Assembly (NCBI GenBank): GCA_022796875.1
Contig: JAAWJJ010000025.1
Location: forward strand, 1 to 45,364
Length of the DNA stretch: 45,364 bases
Origin: Eubacterium sp.
Lineage (GTDB): Bacteria > Bacillota > Clostridia > Lachnospirales > Lachnospiraceae
Direction: 5' to 3'
Part shown: piece after piece, positions 23,933 to 33,438 of the stretch
How the letters are laid out: every line of letters starts with the position of its first letter
Position numbering within the stretch: the first letter of the stretch is position 1
The notes under the pieces: generated by a model
The model's input: the letters and a program-made list of their open reading frames with translations, nothing else
Database searches by the model: none
Told to the model about the DNA's origin: nothing
Position numbers and translations under genes: made by a program

Positions 23933-25324
23933 ATGGAATTGGTGAACATACGGAATCTGTTTCGGGAAAAAGAAACGTATATCGGCAGGCAGGTGACAGT
24001 CGGCGGATGGGTACGCAGTATCCGGAGTTCCAAAACGTTTGGCTTTATTGTGGTAAATGACGGGACTTTTTTTGAACCGCTGCAGATCGTTTACAGTGAT
24101 ATGCTGAGCAATTTTGCAGAAGTGGAAAAACTGAATGTCGGCGCGGCGATTATAGTCAAAGGGACGTTAGTAGAAACGCCGCAGGCAAAGCAGCCGTTTG
24201 AAGTCCAGGCGGAAACAGTGGAAATTGAGGGGGTGTCCGGACCGGATTATCCGCTGCAGAAAAAACGTCATTCATTTGAATATTTAAGGAGTATTTCGCA
24301 TTTGAGAGCAAGGACCAATACTTTTGAAGCGGTATTTCGGGTGCGTTCCCTGATTGCCTATGCCATTCACAAATTTTTCCAGGAGCGGGATTTTGTTTAT
24401 GTGCATACGCCGATCATTACAGGAAGCGACTGCGAGGGTGCCGGAGAAATGTTTAAAGTGTCCACGTTGGATTTTGCAAACCTGCCGATGACGGAAGATG
24501 GGGAATTGGATTACAGCAAAGACTTTTTTGCAAAACCGGCAAATCTGACGGTCAGCGGGCAGTTAAACGGGGAAACGTATGCGATGGCGTTTAAAAATAT
24601 TTATACGTTTGGACCGACATTCCGTGCGGAAAATTCCAATACCTCGCGCCATGCCGCAGAATTTTGGATGATTGAGCCGGAGATTGCGTTTGCGGACCTG
24701 GAAGACGATATGGTTCTTGCGGAAAGTATGTTGAAATTTATTATCCGGTATGTGCTGGAACATGCGCCGGAAGAAATGAACTTTTTTAACAGTTTTGTAG
24801 ACAAGGGACTGTTAGAACGGCTGAATCACGTGTTACATTCGGAGTTTGCGCGTGTGACATATACGGAAGCCGTGGAGCTGCTGGAGAAGCATAATGATAA
24901 ATTTGAGTATAAAGTATCATGGGGGGCGGATCTGCAGACAGAGCATGAAAGGTACCTGACCGAAGAAATTTATAAACGGCCGGTATTTGTGACCGACTAT
25001 CCGAAAGAAATCAAAGCATTTTATATGAAATTGAATGACGACGGAAAAACCGTGGCGGCGGTGGATTGTCTGGTGCCGGGGATCGGAGAGATCATCGGCG
25101 GCAGCCAGAGGGAGGATGATTATGATAAACTTCTTGCCCGTATTCGTGAAAACGGGTTGAACGAAGAGGATTATGCGTTTTATCTGGATCTCCGTAAATA
25201 CGGTTCGGCACGCCATGCCGGTTTTGGGCTGGGGTTTGAACGCTGTGTCATGTATCTGACCGGAATGTCGAATATCCGTGACGTGATTCCGTTTCCGCGT
25301 ACGGTCGGGAACTGCGAATTGTAG
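23933..25324 (+). CDS. asnS: Asparagine--tRNA ligase
   Basis: AsnRS is a class IIb enzyme that charges tRNA-Asn. The 463-residue product has the N-terminal OB fold ([19 protein letters not shown]) and the class II motif 2 region [21 protein letters not shown]. The C-terminal motif 3 is [28 protein letters not shown] strong GAGGGGGGA precedes the ATG. No T-box leader is visible in the 65 bases before it. A bidirectional terminator follows. Confidence 0.96.
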   Translation: MELVNIRNLFREKETYIGRQVTVGGWVRSIRSSKTFGFIVVNDGTFFEPLQIVYSDMLSNFAEVEKLNVGAAIIVKGTLVETPQAKQPFEVQAETVEIEGVSGPDYPLQKKRHSFEYLRSISHLRARTNTFEAVFRVRSLIAYAIHKFFQERDFVYVHTPIITGSDCEGAGEMFKVSTLDFANLPMTEDGELDYSKDFFAKPANLTVSGQLNGETYAMAFKNIYTFGPTFRAENSNTSRHAAEFWMIEPEIAFADLEDDMVLAESMLKFIIRYVLEHAPEEMNFFNSFVDKGLLERLNHVLHSEFARVTYTEAVELLEKHNDKFEYKVSWGADLQTEHERYLTEEIYKRPVFVTDYPKEIKAFYMKLNDDGKTVAAVDCLVPGIGEIIGGSQREDDYDKLLARIRENGLNEEDYAFYLDLRKYGSARHAGFGLGFERCVMYLTGMSNIRDVIPFPRTVGNCEL

Positions 25325-25367
25325 TAATACGAAAAATTGGTTTGATTTTTGAAAATATTATACGGTT

Positions 25368-25413
25368 AAAAAAACGTTGTAAAGGCTTGGTTATAGCTTT
25401 TACAACGTTTTTT
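25368..25413. terminator. Terminator after asnS (works on both strands)
   Basis: AAAAAACGTTGTAAA and TTTTACAACGTTTTTT pair around a 14-base loop, with A and T runs on the two sides. It insulates asnS from the sulfate-activation genes. Confidence 0.85.
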
Positions 25414-25452
25414 AATGGAATTTTAAGGTGATTCCTATATATTCGTATTAGC

Positions 25453-25511
25453 ATAATCGGAACAAATATGTATTTGCCGTATGCTTTTTAACAATATAAT
25501 CGGAACAGATA
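25453..25511. repeat. Pair of direct repeats upstream of cysD
   Basis: ATAATCGGAACAAATA (25453-25468) and ATAATCGGAACAGATA (25496-25511) differ by one base and are 43 bases apart. They lie just before the cysD start and could be binding sites of a regulator. Confidence 0.4.
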
Positions 25512-25541
25512 AAATTGTGCCGGAAAGGATTGGTGCAGACG

Positions 25542-26153
25542 ATGTACATGAAATCGCATTTAGATGAATTGGAGGCTGAAGCAGTTTATATTATACGGGA
25601 GGTGGCCGCGGAATGTGAAAGACCCGTGATGCTTTATTCGATTGGAAAAGACAGTTCCGTGATGCTGCATCTGGCAATGAAAGCGTTTTATCCGGTCGAA
25701 ATGAGAATTCACGGCTGGGATCCTAAAAATCAGAGACCGGAGATGTGGAAGCTTTATAACACATGGATATGTTCCGGAGAAAGTATGCGGGTCTTTCCGT
25801 TGTCAAACTGGACGGAGAAAGATATCTGGCAATATATTCTGAGGGAACAAATCGACATTGTTCCTTTATATTTTGCAAAAGAAAGGCCTGTGGTCTTTCG
25901 TAACGGAAACTGGATCATGGCAGACGATGAACGGCTGAAACTGAAAGCAGGGGAAGAGATTCTGCAAAAGAAAGTTCGCTTTCGGACTTTGGGATGTTAC
26001 CCGCTGACAGGCGCGATAGAATCAGAGGCGGATACTTTGGAGAAAATCGTAAAGGAAACCATGGGGGAAGTTACCTCGGAGAGAACCAGTCGTGTGATTG
26101 ACTACGAAGAAACCGGAAGCATGGAGCGAAGAAAGAGAGAGGGATATTTTTAA
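25542..26153 (+). pseudogene. cysD: Sulfate adenylyltransferase subunit 2, internally deleted
   Basis: CysD, with CysN, makes adenosine 5'-phosphosulfate. The frame encodes 203 residues where the family has about 300. The N-terminus is intact ([35 protein letters not shown], including the PP-loop), and so is the C-terminus ([45 protein letters not shown], final KREGYF). Between FYP and WDPKNQ roughly 90 residues are absent, including the segments that normally carry the HVDT and GGARRDEEKSRAKER motifs. The reading frame is kept. The join lies near 25693-25708. The enzyme is very likely inactive. The ATG at 25542 gives the normal start; an in-frame TTG at 25515 is upstream. The stop overlaps the next ATG (TAATG). 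Confidence 0.8.
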
Positions 26154-27981
26154 TGAAGAATTTATTGAAATTTCTTACATGTGGAAGCGTGGACGACGGC
26201 AAATCTACACTGATTGGACATATGCTTTATGATGCAAAGCTTTTGTATACGGATCAAAGAAGAATACTGGAGTTGGACAGCAGATTAAAAAACAGGAACG
26301 GATTTCTGGATTATTCCCTGTTATTGGACGGACTGATGGCGGAGCGGGAGCAGGGAATTACGATTGACGTTGCCTACCGCTACTTTTCTACGGAGGCACG
26401 CAGTTTTATTGTGGCCGATGCGCCGGGGCATGAGGAATATACCAGAAATATGGCAGTGGGAGCATCGTTTGCAGATTTGGCGGTAATCCTGGTGGATGCG
26501 GCCAGAGGTGTTCAGAAACAGACCATACGGCATATTCGGATTTGCAGCCTGATGGGGATTCCGGCATTTTGTTTTTGCTGTCAATAAGATGGATCTGGTG
26601 CATTACAATAAGCAATATTTTGATGAAGTTGTGTCAGAGATTGAAAAGGTTGCGGCCGAATTTCGAGTAGAGAGTTCTGTCAGCATTCCGGTGTCTGCCA
26701 CGGAGGGGGATAATATTACCGGTTCATCCGTGGGAATGGGATGGTATACCGGAAAACCGCTGCTGGCTTATCTGGAAGAGGTGGATGTAGCCGGAGGCCG
26801 AAAAGAGGAGGCAGGGTTTGTAATGCCGGTGCAGCGGGTATGCAGGCCGAATTCGAATTATCGCGGATTTCAGGGGGCAGGTAGAGTCTGGGAGCATTTC
26901 CGTATCTTCGGAAGTTACGGTACTTCCTACAGGAGAGAAAGCTACGATAAAGGCCATTTACAGAGGGAATATGTCCGTGGAAACGGCTAAAACCGGCTGG
27001 CCGGTGTCTGTTTCGTTTCATCAGGAAGTGGATGTTTCCAGAGGGTGCGTGCTGGTAAAAGATTTTACCGGAATGGTCAGTAACCTGTTTTCGGCCCGTT
27101 TGCTGTGGCTGGATGATGAGCCGCTGATTCCCGGAAAAAACTTTCGGGTTGAGATTGGTACAAAGACTGTGCCGGGTACGGTAATGTCCGTGAAATACAA
27201 AATAGATATTGATAACGGGAATCATGTTCCGGCGGATATTATTTATAAGAATGAAATTGCAGACTGCCAGATCTCATTGTCTGAAAAAGTGGTATTGAAT
27301 AAATTTGAAGAGTGCGAAATATTGGGCGGATTTATACTGATCGACCGTGTAAGCAATATGACTTCTGCTTGCGGGGTGATTCAACAGGGGATACGGCGGT
27401 TGAATAACCTGGTATGGCAGGAAACGGATGTGGACAGGCAGATGAGGGCGGCACAGAAAGGACAAAAGCCGCGGACGCTGTGGTTTACCGGGTTGTCCGG
27501 TTCCGGTAAATCTTCGCTGGCCAATGCCCTGGAAAAACAATTGCTGGCATTGGGAAAGCATACCATGTTGTTAGACGGAGACAATGTACGTATAGGACTG
27601 TGCCGGAATCTTGGTTTTACCCATCAGGATCGGATTGAAAATATCCGCAGAGTGGCAGAAGTAGCCAGACTGATGAACGATGCAGACTTGATTGTGTTGA
27701 CGGCCTTTATTTCACCGTATATTCAGGATCGGGAAAATGCCAGAAACATTATTGGGGAAGGCTTTGTGGAAATTTATGTGAGTACGCCGCTGGAAGTGTG
27801 TGAACGGCGGGATGTGAAAGGATTGTACCGGAAAGTCCGGAAAGGGGAAATTTCTGATTTTACAGGAATTTCCAGCGTATATGAACCGCCTGTGAAACCG
27901 GAAATCAGAATTGATACCAGTCGGTGTACACTGGACGAGGCTGTGGAACAGATTATAAACCGGTTACGTCCGGATATTTAA
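26153..27981 (+). pseudogene. cysNC: Fused CysN-CysC (ATP sulfurylase GTPase + APS kinase), two frameshifts
   Basis: The first part is CysN, an EF-Tu-like GTPase ([20 protein letters not shown], then [18 protein letters not shown]). After an extra C at 26561-26562 the frame ends in CFCCQ-stop, while the +1 frame continues [15 protein letters not shown] second extra base lies in the G run at 26873-26877. There the frame runs off as AGRVWEHF while another frame gives VESGSISVSSEVTV. The rest is CysN barrels and an APS kinase (LWFTGLSGSGKSSLANALEK; DGDNVRIGL; ISDFTGISSVYEPP). The total of 1829 bases is 609 codons plus 2, as expected for two single-base insertions. Repairing both gives a full-length bifunctional protein. 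Kinase motifs are mostly intact. True mutation or sequencing error cannot be separated here. Confidence 0.88.
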
Positions 27982-28028
27982 AATAACAGAGTTTCAGGGA
28001 TAAACTGTAAAAGAAAATGAGGAAAAAG

Positions 28029-29186
28029 ATGAAAACATTGTATTTACATATTGGAACGCCAAAGACAGGGACGACCGCTATCCAACATTTTTGCTATGAC
28101 AACCAAAAGTTGCTTGAGGAAAGGGGATATTGCTATCCTATGTTTCCGTATCCGTATTTGACGAACCGTTCCAGGCTGGACTGGAAGCGGAACGGACTTT
28201 TTTTACAGGCGATTTATTCTGATCAGGATGGTGTACGGAATAAAAAAATTGAGAAAGAAATTTTAAAAAACGGACTGCAGAAAGTCCGGGAACTGTTTCA
28301 GACGTATAACCGGATTATATTGTCCGATGAAGGGATCTGGCGTGCAGCGGCCAACTGGCGTAAAAGTATTTGGAAAGAGCTGAGGGAGGAAGCAGAAAAG
28401 GGTGGATTTACCATTAAAGTGATTGCTTATATCCGAAAACAGGAAGAACTGATAGAATCATGGTGGAATCAGACGGTAAAGCACGGAATTTCAAAGAGCA
28501 ACGTGTCGAAGTGGGAGGAGTTTCAAACCATATATCCCAAATACATTAATCTGGATTATTATGCTCTGTTGAAAGCGGCAGCAGATGAATTAGGTACGGA
28601 AAATATTGTGGTGCGCCGGTTTCACAGGGATTTTTTTGAGGGCGGCAGTCTTCTGAGTGATTTTATGCACGTTTTGGGTTTGGAACTGACAGATGACTAT
28701 CTGATTCCGGAACAGTCGGCCAACACCAAAATGGCAGAGAATTACTGCGAGATAAAACGGATTATCAACGGAATGCCGGAAGTAGAGTTGAAAGAGCGAT
28801 GGCGTTATGAACATCTGTTAAGAATTCTTTCTCCGGTTTCCGACAAAGAATATCCCTGTAGAATGTTTTCCCCGGAAGAAGCGGCTGATTTTATGAAAAC
28901 ATATGAGGAAAGTAATCGAAAGCTGTATGAAACATTTCTGTCGGACGGTAAGCCACTATTTGCGGAAAAAGATATTTTTTGGGAAAAATGGCAGGCGGAC
29001 AATCCGCATATGCTTACAGACATGGTGCGCTTTCTTGTAATCTGTGATCTTAACAGAAAAGAAGAAATCAGTAGAAAAGCGGAAGAAATCAGACGGATGG
29101 TGGAAGAAGCCAGGTGGGGAAAGCGGGTGAAGAAGTATTTGAAAAATATGTGGTATAAATGTAAAAATGAAATACAGGAGAATTAA
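28029..29186 (+). CDS. PAPS-dependent sulfotransferase-like protein
   Basis: The 385-residue protein starts KTLYLHIGTPKTGTTAIQHF, the 5'-phosphosulfate-binding loop of sulfotransferases. The 3'-phosphate-binding region is probably VIAYIRKQEELIESWWNQ near 135-152. The remainder is helical and charged, without signal peptide. It would transfer sulfate from PAPS to a glycan, lipid or small acceptor in the cytoplasm. It follows cysNC by under 50 bases, the expected partner of PAPS synthesis. The ATG at 28029 has GAGGAAAA upstream; an ATG at 28017 is less likely. Unlike the two upstream genes it is intact. The acceptor is unknown. Confidence 0.8.
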   Translation: MKTLYLHIGTPKTGTTAIQHFCYDNQKLLEERGYCYPMFPYPYLTNRSRLDWKRNGLFLQAIYSDQDGVRNKKIEKEILKNGLQKVRELFQTYNRIILSDEGIWRAAANWRKSIWKELREEAEKGGFTIKVIAYIRKQEELIESWWNQTVKHGISKSNVSKWEEFQTIYPKYINLDYYALLKAAADELGTENIVVRRFHRDFFEGGSLLSDFMHVLGLELTDDYLIPEQSANTKMAENYCEIKRIINGMPEVELKERWRYEHLLRILSPVSDKEYPCRMFSPEEAADFMKTYEESNRKLYETFLSDGKPLFAEKDIFWEKWQADNPHMLTDMVRFLVICDLNRKEEISRKAEEIRRMVEEARWGKRVKKYLKNMWYKCKNEIQEN

Positions 29187-29210
29187 ATTCAAAATTTCTG
29201 TAAAAGAAGA

Positions 29211-29238
29211 AAAAGGCGGAAGGGTTCCGTCTTTTTTT
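29211..29238 (+). terminator. Terminator after the sulfotransferase gene
   Basis: AAAGGCGGAA-GGG-TTCCGTCTTT pairs over ten positions with one G-T wobble and runs into a T tract. Confidence 0.85.
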
Positions 29239-29239
29239 G

Positions 29240-29266
29240 TTGACAGTGCCGAAGCGAAAATATAAT
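29240..29266 (+). promoter_or_regulatory. Promoter of the RNA methyltransferase gene
   Basis: TTGACA (29240-29245) is followed after 15 bases by TATAAT (29261-29266); TAATAT at 29263-29268 would give the usual 17-base spacer. Confidence 0.6.
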
Positions 29267-29312
29267 ATAGAACATAGGAGCAAAGCGGGATTTTCCTGAC
29301 AGGGAGAAAAGA

Positions 29313-30464
29313 ATGAAAAAGATAGAATTGGTGGCGCCGTGCCATTTTGGACTGGAATCGGTATTAAAAAAAGAAATTTATAATCTCGGATATGAAATAT
29401 TGCGTGTGGAAGACGGCAGGGTGACGTTTGAGGGAGATGCGGAAGCCGTTTGCAGAGCTAATGTTTTTTTACGGACGACGGAAAGAGTACTGTTAAAAGT
29501 GGGGCAGTTCCATGCAGAAACGTTTGAAGAGCTTTTTCAGGGAATCAAACGGCTTGAATGGGAGCAGTATCTTCCGGCTGATGCCAAATTTTGGGTAAAA
29601 AAGGCTTCATCTGTGAAAAGTAAGCTGTTCAGTCCGTCGGATATACAATCCATAGTGAAAAAAGCAATTGTGGAGCGGTTAAAAGGAACGTATCACAAAT
29701 CCTGGTTTGAAGAAGATGGAGCGTTATTCCCGATCCGCATCTTTTTAATGAAAGATGAAGTAACCGTAACGATCGATACAAGCGGGGAATCATTACATAA
29801 ACGGGGATACCGGACGATGGCTGGGGCGGCTCCGCTGTCAGAAACGCTGGCGTCTGCGCTGCTTATGCTGACACCATGGAATAAGGAGCGGATTCTGGTA
29901 GATCCGTTTTGCGGCAGCGGAACATTTTTGATCGAGGCGGCAATGATAGCAGCTAATATCGCGCCAGGGATGAAACGTTCTTTTCAGGCGCAGCAGTGGG
30001 AACATCTGATCGGCAAAAGTTTGTGGCGTGAGGCAGTGGAAGAAGCGAAAGAGCTGATGGACAGAAATGTAGAAACGGATTTGCAGGGATATGATATTGA
30101 CGGCAGTGTTATAAAAACGGCGCGTGAAAATGCGAAACGGGCGGGTGTTGCCGGCCTCATCCATTTTCAGGAGCGTCCTGTCAGTAAACTCAGCCATCCG
30201 AAAAAGTACGGTTTTGTTGTCACAAACCCTCCTTACGGGGAGCGGCTGGAAGATAAGGACGCCTTGCCGGAGCTGTACCGACAAATCGGCGATGCGATGA
30301 GGAATCTGGATACATGGTCGGTCTATCTGATTACCGGCTATGAGGATGCCGAAAAATATATTGGCAGGAAAGCGGATAAAAACCGGAAAATATATAATGG
30401 TATGATTAAAACATATTTTTATCAGTTTTCAGGGCCAAAGCCGCCGAAAAGAAAACAGCAGTAA
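29313..30464 (+). CDS. THUMP-domain class I SAM-dependent RNA methyltransferase
   Basis: The 383-residue protein resembles the YpsC/RlmL-N family, which methylates guanine N2 in 23S rRNA. An N-terminal ferredoxin-like part (IELVAPCHFGLESVLKKEI) and a THUMP domain occupy about 1-155. The Rossmann methyltransferase has DPFCGSGTFLIEAAMIA as motif I near 207-223 and the catalytic TNPPYGERL near 304-312. GGGAG precedes the ATG. The gene has its own promoter. Part of its 3' end is duplicated downstream. Confidence 0.9.
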   Translation: MKKIELVAPCHFGLESVLKKEIYNLGYEILRVEDGRVTFEGDAEAVCRANVFLRTTERVLLKVGQFHAETFEELFQGIKRLEWEQYLPADAKFWVKKASSVKSKLFSPSDIQSIVKKAIVERLKGTYHKSWFEEDGALFPIRIFLMKDEVTVTIDTSGESLHKRGYRTMAGAAPLSETLASALLMLTPWNKERILVDPFCGSGTFLIEAAMIAANIAPGMKRSFQAQQWEHLIGKSLWREAVEEAKELMDRNVETDLQGYDIDGSVIKTARENAKRAGVAGLIHFQERPVSKLSHPKKYGFVVTNPPYGERLEDKDALPELYRQIGDAMRNLDTWSVYLITGYEDAEKYIGRKADKNRKIYNGMIKTYFYQFSGPKPPKRKQQ

Positions 30465-30536
30465 GTAAATGTTCCTAAAATATAATAGGAAAAGAGAACA
30501 GCAGCGAGTAAGTGTTCATGAAATATTATAAGAGAT
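30451..30536 (+). repeat. 43-bp imperfect tandem duplication between two genes
   Basis: The end of the methyltransferase gene (from GAAAACAGCAG at 30451) is followed by a diverged copy (GAGAACAGCAG at 30494) that runs into the start of the protease gene. The first copy contains an AATATAATAGG box that resembles a -10 element. Confidence 0.7.
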
Positions 30537-32224
30537 ATTTAATATTTGCGGCTGTGGTCATAGCCGCGGCGTTTTTAAAATTTCATATACCGGAAAGTGG
30601 GCTGGTACAGATTGTGAAGCAGGGGGATGTTCCGATGGAAACGGATATCTGGAACCCGTTGATTGCTTCCGATGTTAACAGCAGGGAATTGAAAGTGCAA
30701 ATCGGGGGCAGGGAATTTACAAATCAGGAAACCGGTGCATATATGGATGAAAATCTGAACCTGATGGTTCCGGCGGGCATTTTACAGGAATCTTTCGATT
30801 GTGCCGCCCATGTTTACAATAACAACAGATTGGTTCTGGAAAAACAAAACGACGTTTTAGAATTTTCACTTGGAGAGGCATCCATACAAATCAATGACGA
30901 AAAAGAAGAACTTTCGTCGCCGATGACAGAACAAAACGGAGAGTATTTTGTCCCTTTGGCAGAAATATCGGAGGGATTCCATTACGGCCTGGAGTGGGAC
31001 GTACATAAAAATGCGGCGTCAGCGATCCAGAAGGAACCGGAGGGGGATCATTTGCCGTCTTCCTATGACCTGAGGGAAAGAGGCCGTACTTCTGCGGTAC
31101 GGAATCAGGGACCGTTTGGAACCTGCTGGGCGGCCGCGGCATTGACAGCGATCGAATCTTCGATATTGCCGGAAGAGAACAGCTATTTTTCCGTCGACCA
31201 TATGAGTATGAACAACAGTTTTTCCGTCGACCAGTATGATGGCGGAGATTATACGATGGCTATGGCATATCTGACGGCATGGCAGGGACCTGTATTGGAA
31301 AAGGACGATCCTTACGGCGACGGAGTCAGTGACAGCAGCCTGACGGCAGTCAAACATATTCAGGAAATACAGATCATAGAAGACAAAGACTATCAGGCAA
31401 TTAAAGATGCCGTATTTAAATACGGCGGTGTGCAGACGTCGGTATACAGTACATTGACGAACAGCAGGAGCAATACGCCGTATTACAATCGGGATACCAG
31501 GTCATATTGCTATATTGGTGAAGAAAAACCGAATCATGACGTTGTGATCATTGGCTGGGACGACAGCTATCCGAAAGATAATTTTAACGGGGAGCCGGAA
31601 GGCGACGGCGCATTTATCTGCCAGAACAGCTGGGGAGAAAATTTTGCGGATCATGGGGTGTTTTATGTGTCATATTATGATTCGAATATCGGTCTGCACA
31701 ATATTGTGTATACGTCTATTGAGAATGCAGATAATTATGACGCAGTCTATCAGAGCGACCTGTGCGGCTGGGCAGGGCAGATCGGTTATAGTCACGAAAG
31801 TATTTACGGCGCCAATGTATATACGGCAAAAACCGCGGAAAATCTTGAAGCAGCAGGGTTTTATGCCGTCGGAAAGAATACGGAATATACGCTGTATGTT
31901 GTGAAAAATTTTGAGGACAGACACTCTTTTGCGGATAAGGTGCAGGTGGCGTCGGGAACGCTGTCGGCTCCGGGGTATTATACAGTAAAATTTCAAAAGG
32001 ATATCGCCCTGGAGGCCGGAGAGGATTTTGCAGTAGTGTTGTATATCAGCACTCCTGGGCAGGTGCATCCGCTGGCCGTGGAGTACAGGGCGGACGATAA
32101 AACGGCAGGCGTTATTTTGGATGACGGCAGAGGATATATCAGCGCCCGGGGAAATAACTGGGAATCCGTAGAAGAAACGCAGAACTGCAATGTCTGCCTG
32201 AAAGCATATACGAAACAACGTTAA
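30518..32224 (+). CDS. Exported papain-like (C1) cysteine protease with lectin-like domain
   Basis: The 568-residue protein has an N-terminal membrane/signal segment (LIFAAVVIAAAFLKF). A stalk of about 60-165 resembles the copper amine oxidase N-terminal fold. The C1 peptidase domain from about 180 has the catalytic Cys203 in GPFGTCWAAA, His340 in NHDVVIIGWDD and Asn370 in CQNSWGEN. A C-terminal beta domain of about 425-565 resembles the lectin-like domain seen in clostridial C1 proteases. It probably acts at the cell surface. The ATG at 30518 is preferred over a GTG two codons earlier; neither has a strong ribosome binding site. Confidence 0.85.
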   Translation: MKYYKRYLIFAAVVIAAAFLKFHIPESGLVQIVKQGDVPMETDIWNPLIASDVNSRELKVQIGGREFTNQETGAYMDENLNLMVPAGILQESFDCAAHVYNNNRLVLEKQNDVLEFSLGEASIQINDEKEELSSPMTEQNGEYFVPLAEISEGFHYGLEWDVHKNAASAIQKEPEGDHLPSSYDLRERGRTSAVRNQGPFGTCWAAAALTAIESSILPEENSYFSVDHMSMNNSFSVDQYDGGDYTMAMAYLTAWQGPVLEKDDPYGDGVSDSSLTAVKHIQEIQIIEDKDYQAIKDAVFKYGGVQTSVYSTLTNSRSNTPYYNRDTRSYCYIGEEKPNHDVVIIGWDDSYPKDNFNGEPEGDGAFICQNSWGENFADHGVFYVSYYDSNIGLHNIVYTSIENADNYDAVYQSDLCGWAGQIGYSHESIYGANVYTAKTAENLEAAGFYAVGKNTEYTLYVVKNFEDRHSFADKVQVASGTLSAPGYYTVKFQKDIALEAGEDFAVVLYISTPGQVHPLAVEYRADDKTAGVILDDGRGYISARGNNWESVEETQNCNVCLKAYTKQR

Positions 32225-32283
32225 AAATATTGTTAAGAAATATTGTTACGAAATAGAAAAATAGTAAGAGGGTTATATTTTTT

Positions 32284-33375
32284 GTGGAACAAAAGATAAT
32301 AAAAGCATTCAGCATCAGCTGCCTGCTATCAGCTCTTTTGGGATGTCTTTTGCTGTTTTGGTTAGCGCCGAATCATAAAAACGTGATCACGGCAAGAGAG
32401 CAGAGGCAGCTTCTGGCGCAGCAGGAAAAAGAAAAGCTTTCCAAAATGAGCGGTCTGGAACTGATGAAATATTATACGGCTAAAAAGGAAAAACTTGATG
32501 AAGAACAGGCTGGAATATTCACCCAGCAATTGCGGCTCCAATTGCCGAGAGGCGTGGATCTGGAAGATCTTTCGATTGATAACGATTATGTGGGGCAATG
32601 TTTGACTGTCAGCATCCCGACAAAAGATGAAGACTATTTTTATAATTATCCGATGATCGGCAAGAGCGGCCATATTGTTGATCTGAACCTTGAGTCAGAC
32701 GGGAAAACCGCAATGCTGCAGATTATGCTGGACGGGGTATATGAACTGGACGCAGAGCAGGACAACCAGTATTTGTATCTGGATTTTATTTCTCCGTCGG
32801 ATTTGTATGATAAAATCGTAGTGATAGATGCGGGACACGGTGGAAGTGATCCGGGAGCCGTCCGGACGGGAGTTAATGAAAAAGACATTGACCTGGCGAT
32901 TTTGCTGCAGTTAAAAGAACTGTTTGACAAGCAGAAAGATGTGAAAGTGTACTATACGCGCACAACAGATGAAAATCCGGCGCTGCATGACCGGGTTCGG
33001 CTGGCAAACCAGGCAGGCGCAGACCTGTTTTTAAGCATCCATAATAATGCGGTGATAACAGATGCCAGTACGGTAAACGGCACGAAAGCTATGTATAATG
33101 AAACAGAAGAGGAAAATGAACAGTACGGTTCCAGGGAGTTTGCACAAATTTGCCTGGAAGAAGTCTGTGACGGGACGGGCAGCACGAATCTGGGGCTGGA
33201 GGCAGGCAGCAGAATTTTGATTATCCGGGAAAGTGAGATGCCAATGGCGTTGATAGAGGTGGGTTTTATGTCGAATGCAGCGGAACTGGGGAGGTTAAAC
33301 AGCGAAGAGTACCAGAAGCAGACGGCGGAAAGCCTGTATCGGGCAGTTATGCGAGCTTACGAGCAGGGTTTTTAA
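32284..33375 (+). CDS. N-acetylmuramoyl-L-alanine amidase (Amidase_3)
   Basis: This is a zinc amidase that cuts the peptide from MurNAc in peptidoglycan. The 363-residue protein begins with a membrane anchor (ISCLLSALLGCLLLFWLA) and a variable region with a coiled stretch. The catalytic domain has H185 in VIDAGHGGSDPG, E199 in GVNEKDIDLA, H253 in FLSIHNNA and the general base E325 in ALIEVGFMSN. The start is a GTG with AGAGGG upstream. It follows the C1 protease by 59 bases, suggesting a cell-envelope pair. Confidence 0.92.
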   Translation: MEQKIIKAFSISCLLSALLGCLLLFWLAPNHKNVITAREQRQLLAQQEKEKLSKMSGLELMKYYTAKKEKLDEEQAGIFTQQLRLQLPRGVDLEDLSIDNDYVGQCLTVSIPTKDEDYFYNYPMIGKSGHIVDLNLESDGKTAMLQIMLDGVYELDAEQDNQYLYLDFISPSDLYDKIVVIDAGHGGSDPGAVRTGVNEKDIDLAILLQLKELFDKQKDVKVYYTRTTDENPALHDRVRLANQAGADLFLSIHNNAVITDASTVNGTKAMYNETEEENEQYGSREFAQICLEEVCDGTGSTNLGLEAGSRILIIRESEMPMALIEVGFMSNAAELGRLNSEEYQKQTAESLYRAVMRAYEQGF

Positions 33376-33438
33376 CGGACTGTGCCCGGAAAGGCTGGGC
33401 ATATACGTTTTATGTGCAGGAAAAGGAGAAAAGAGGAC

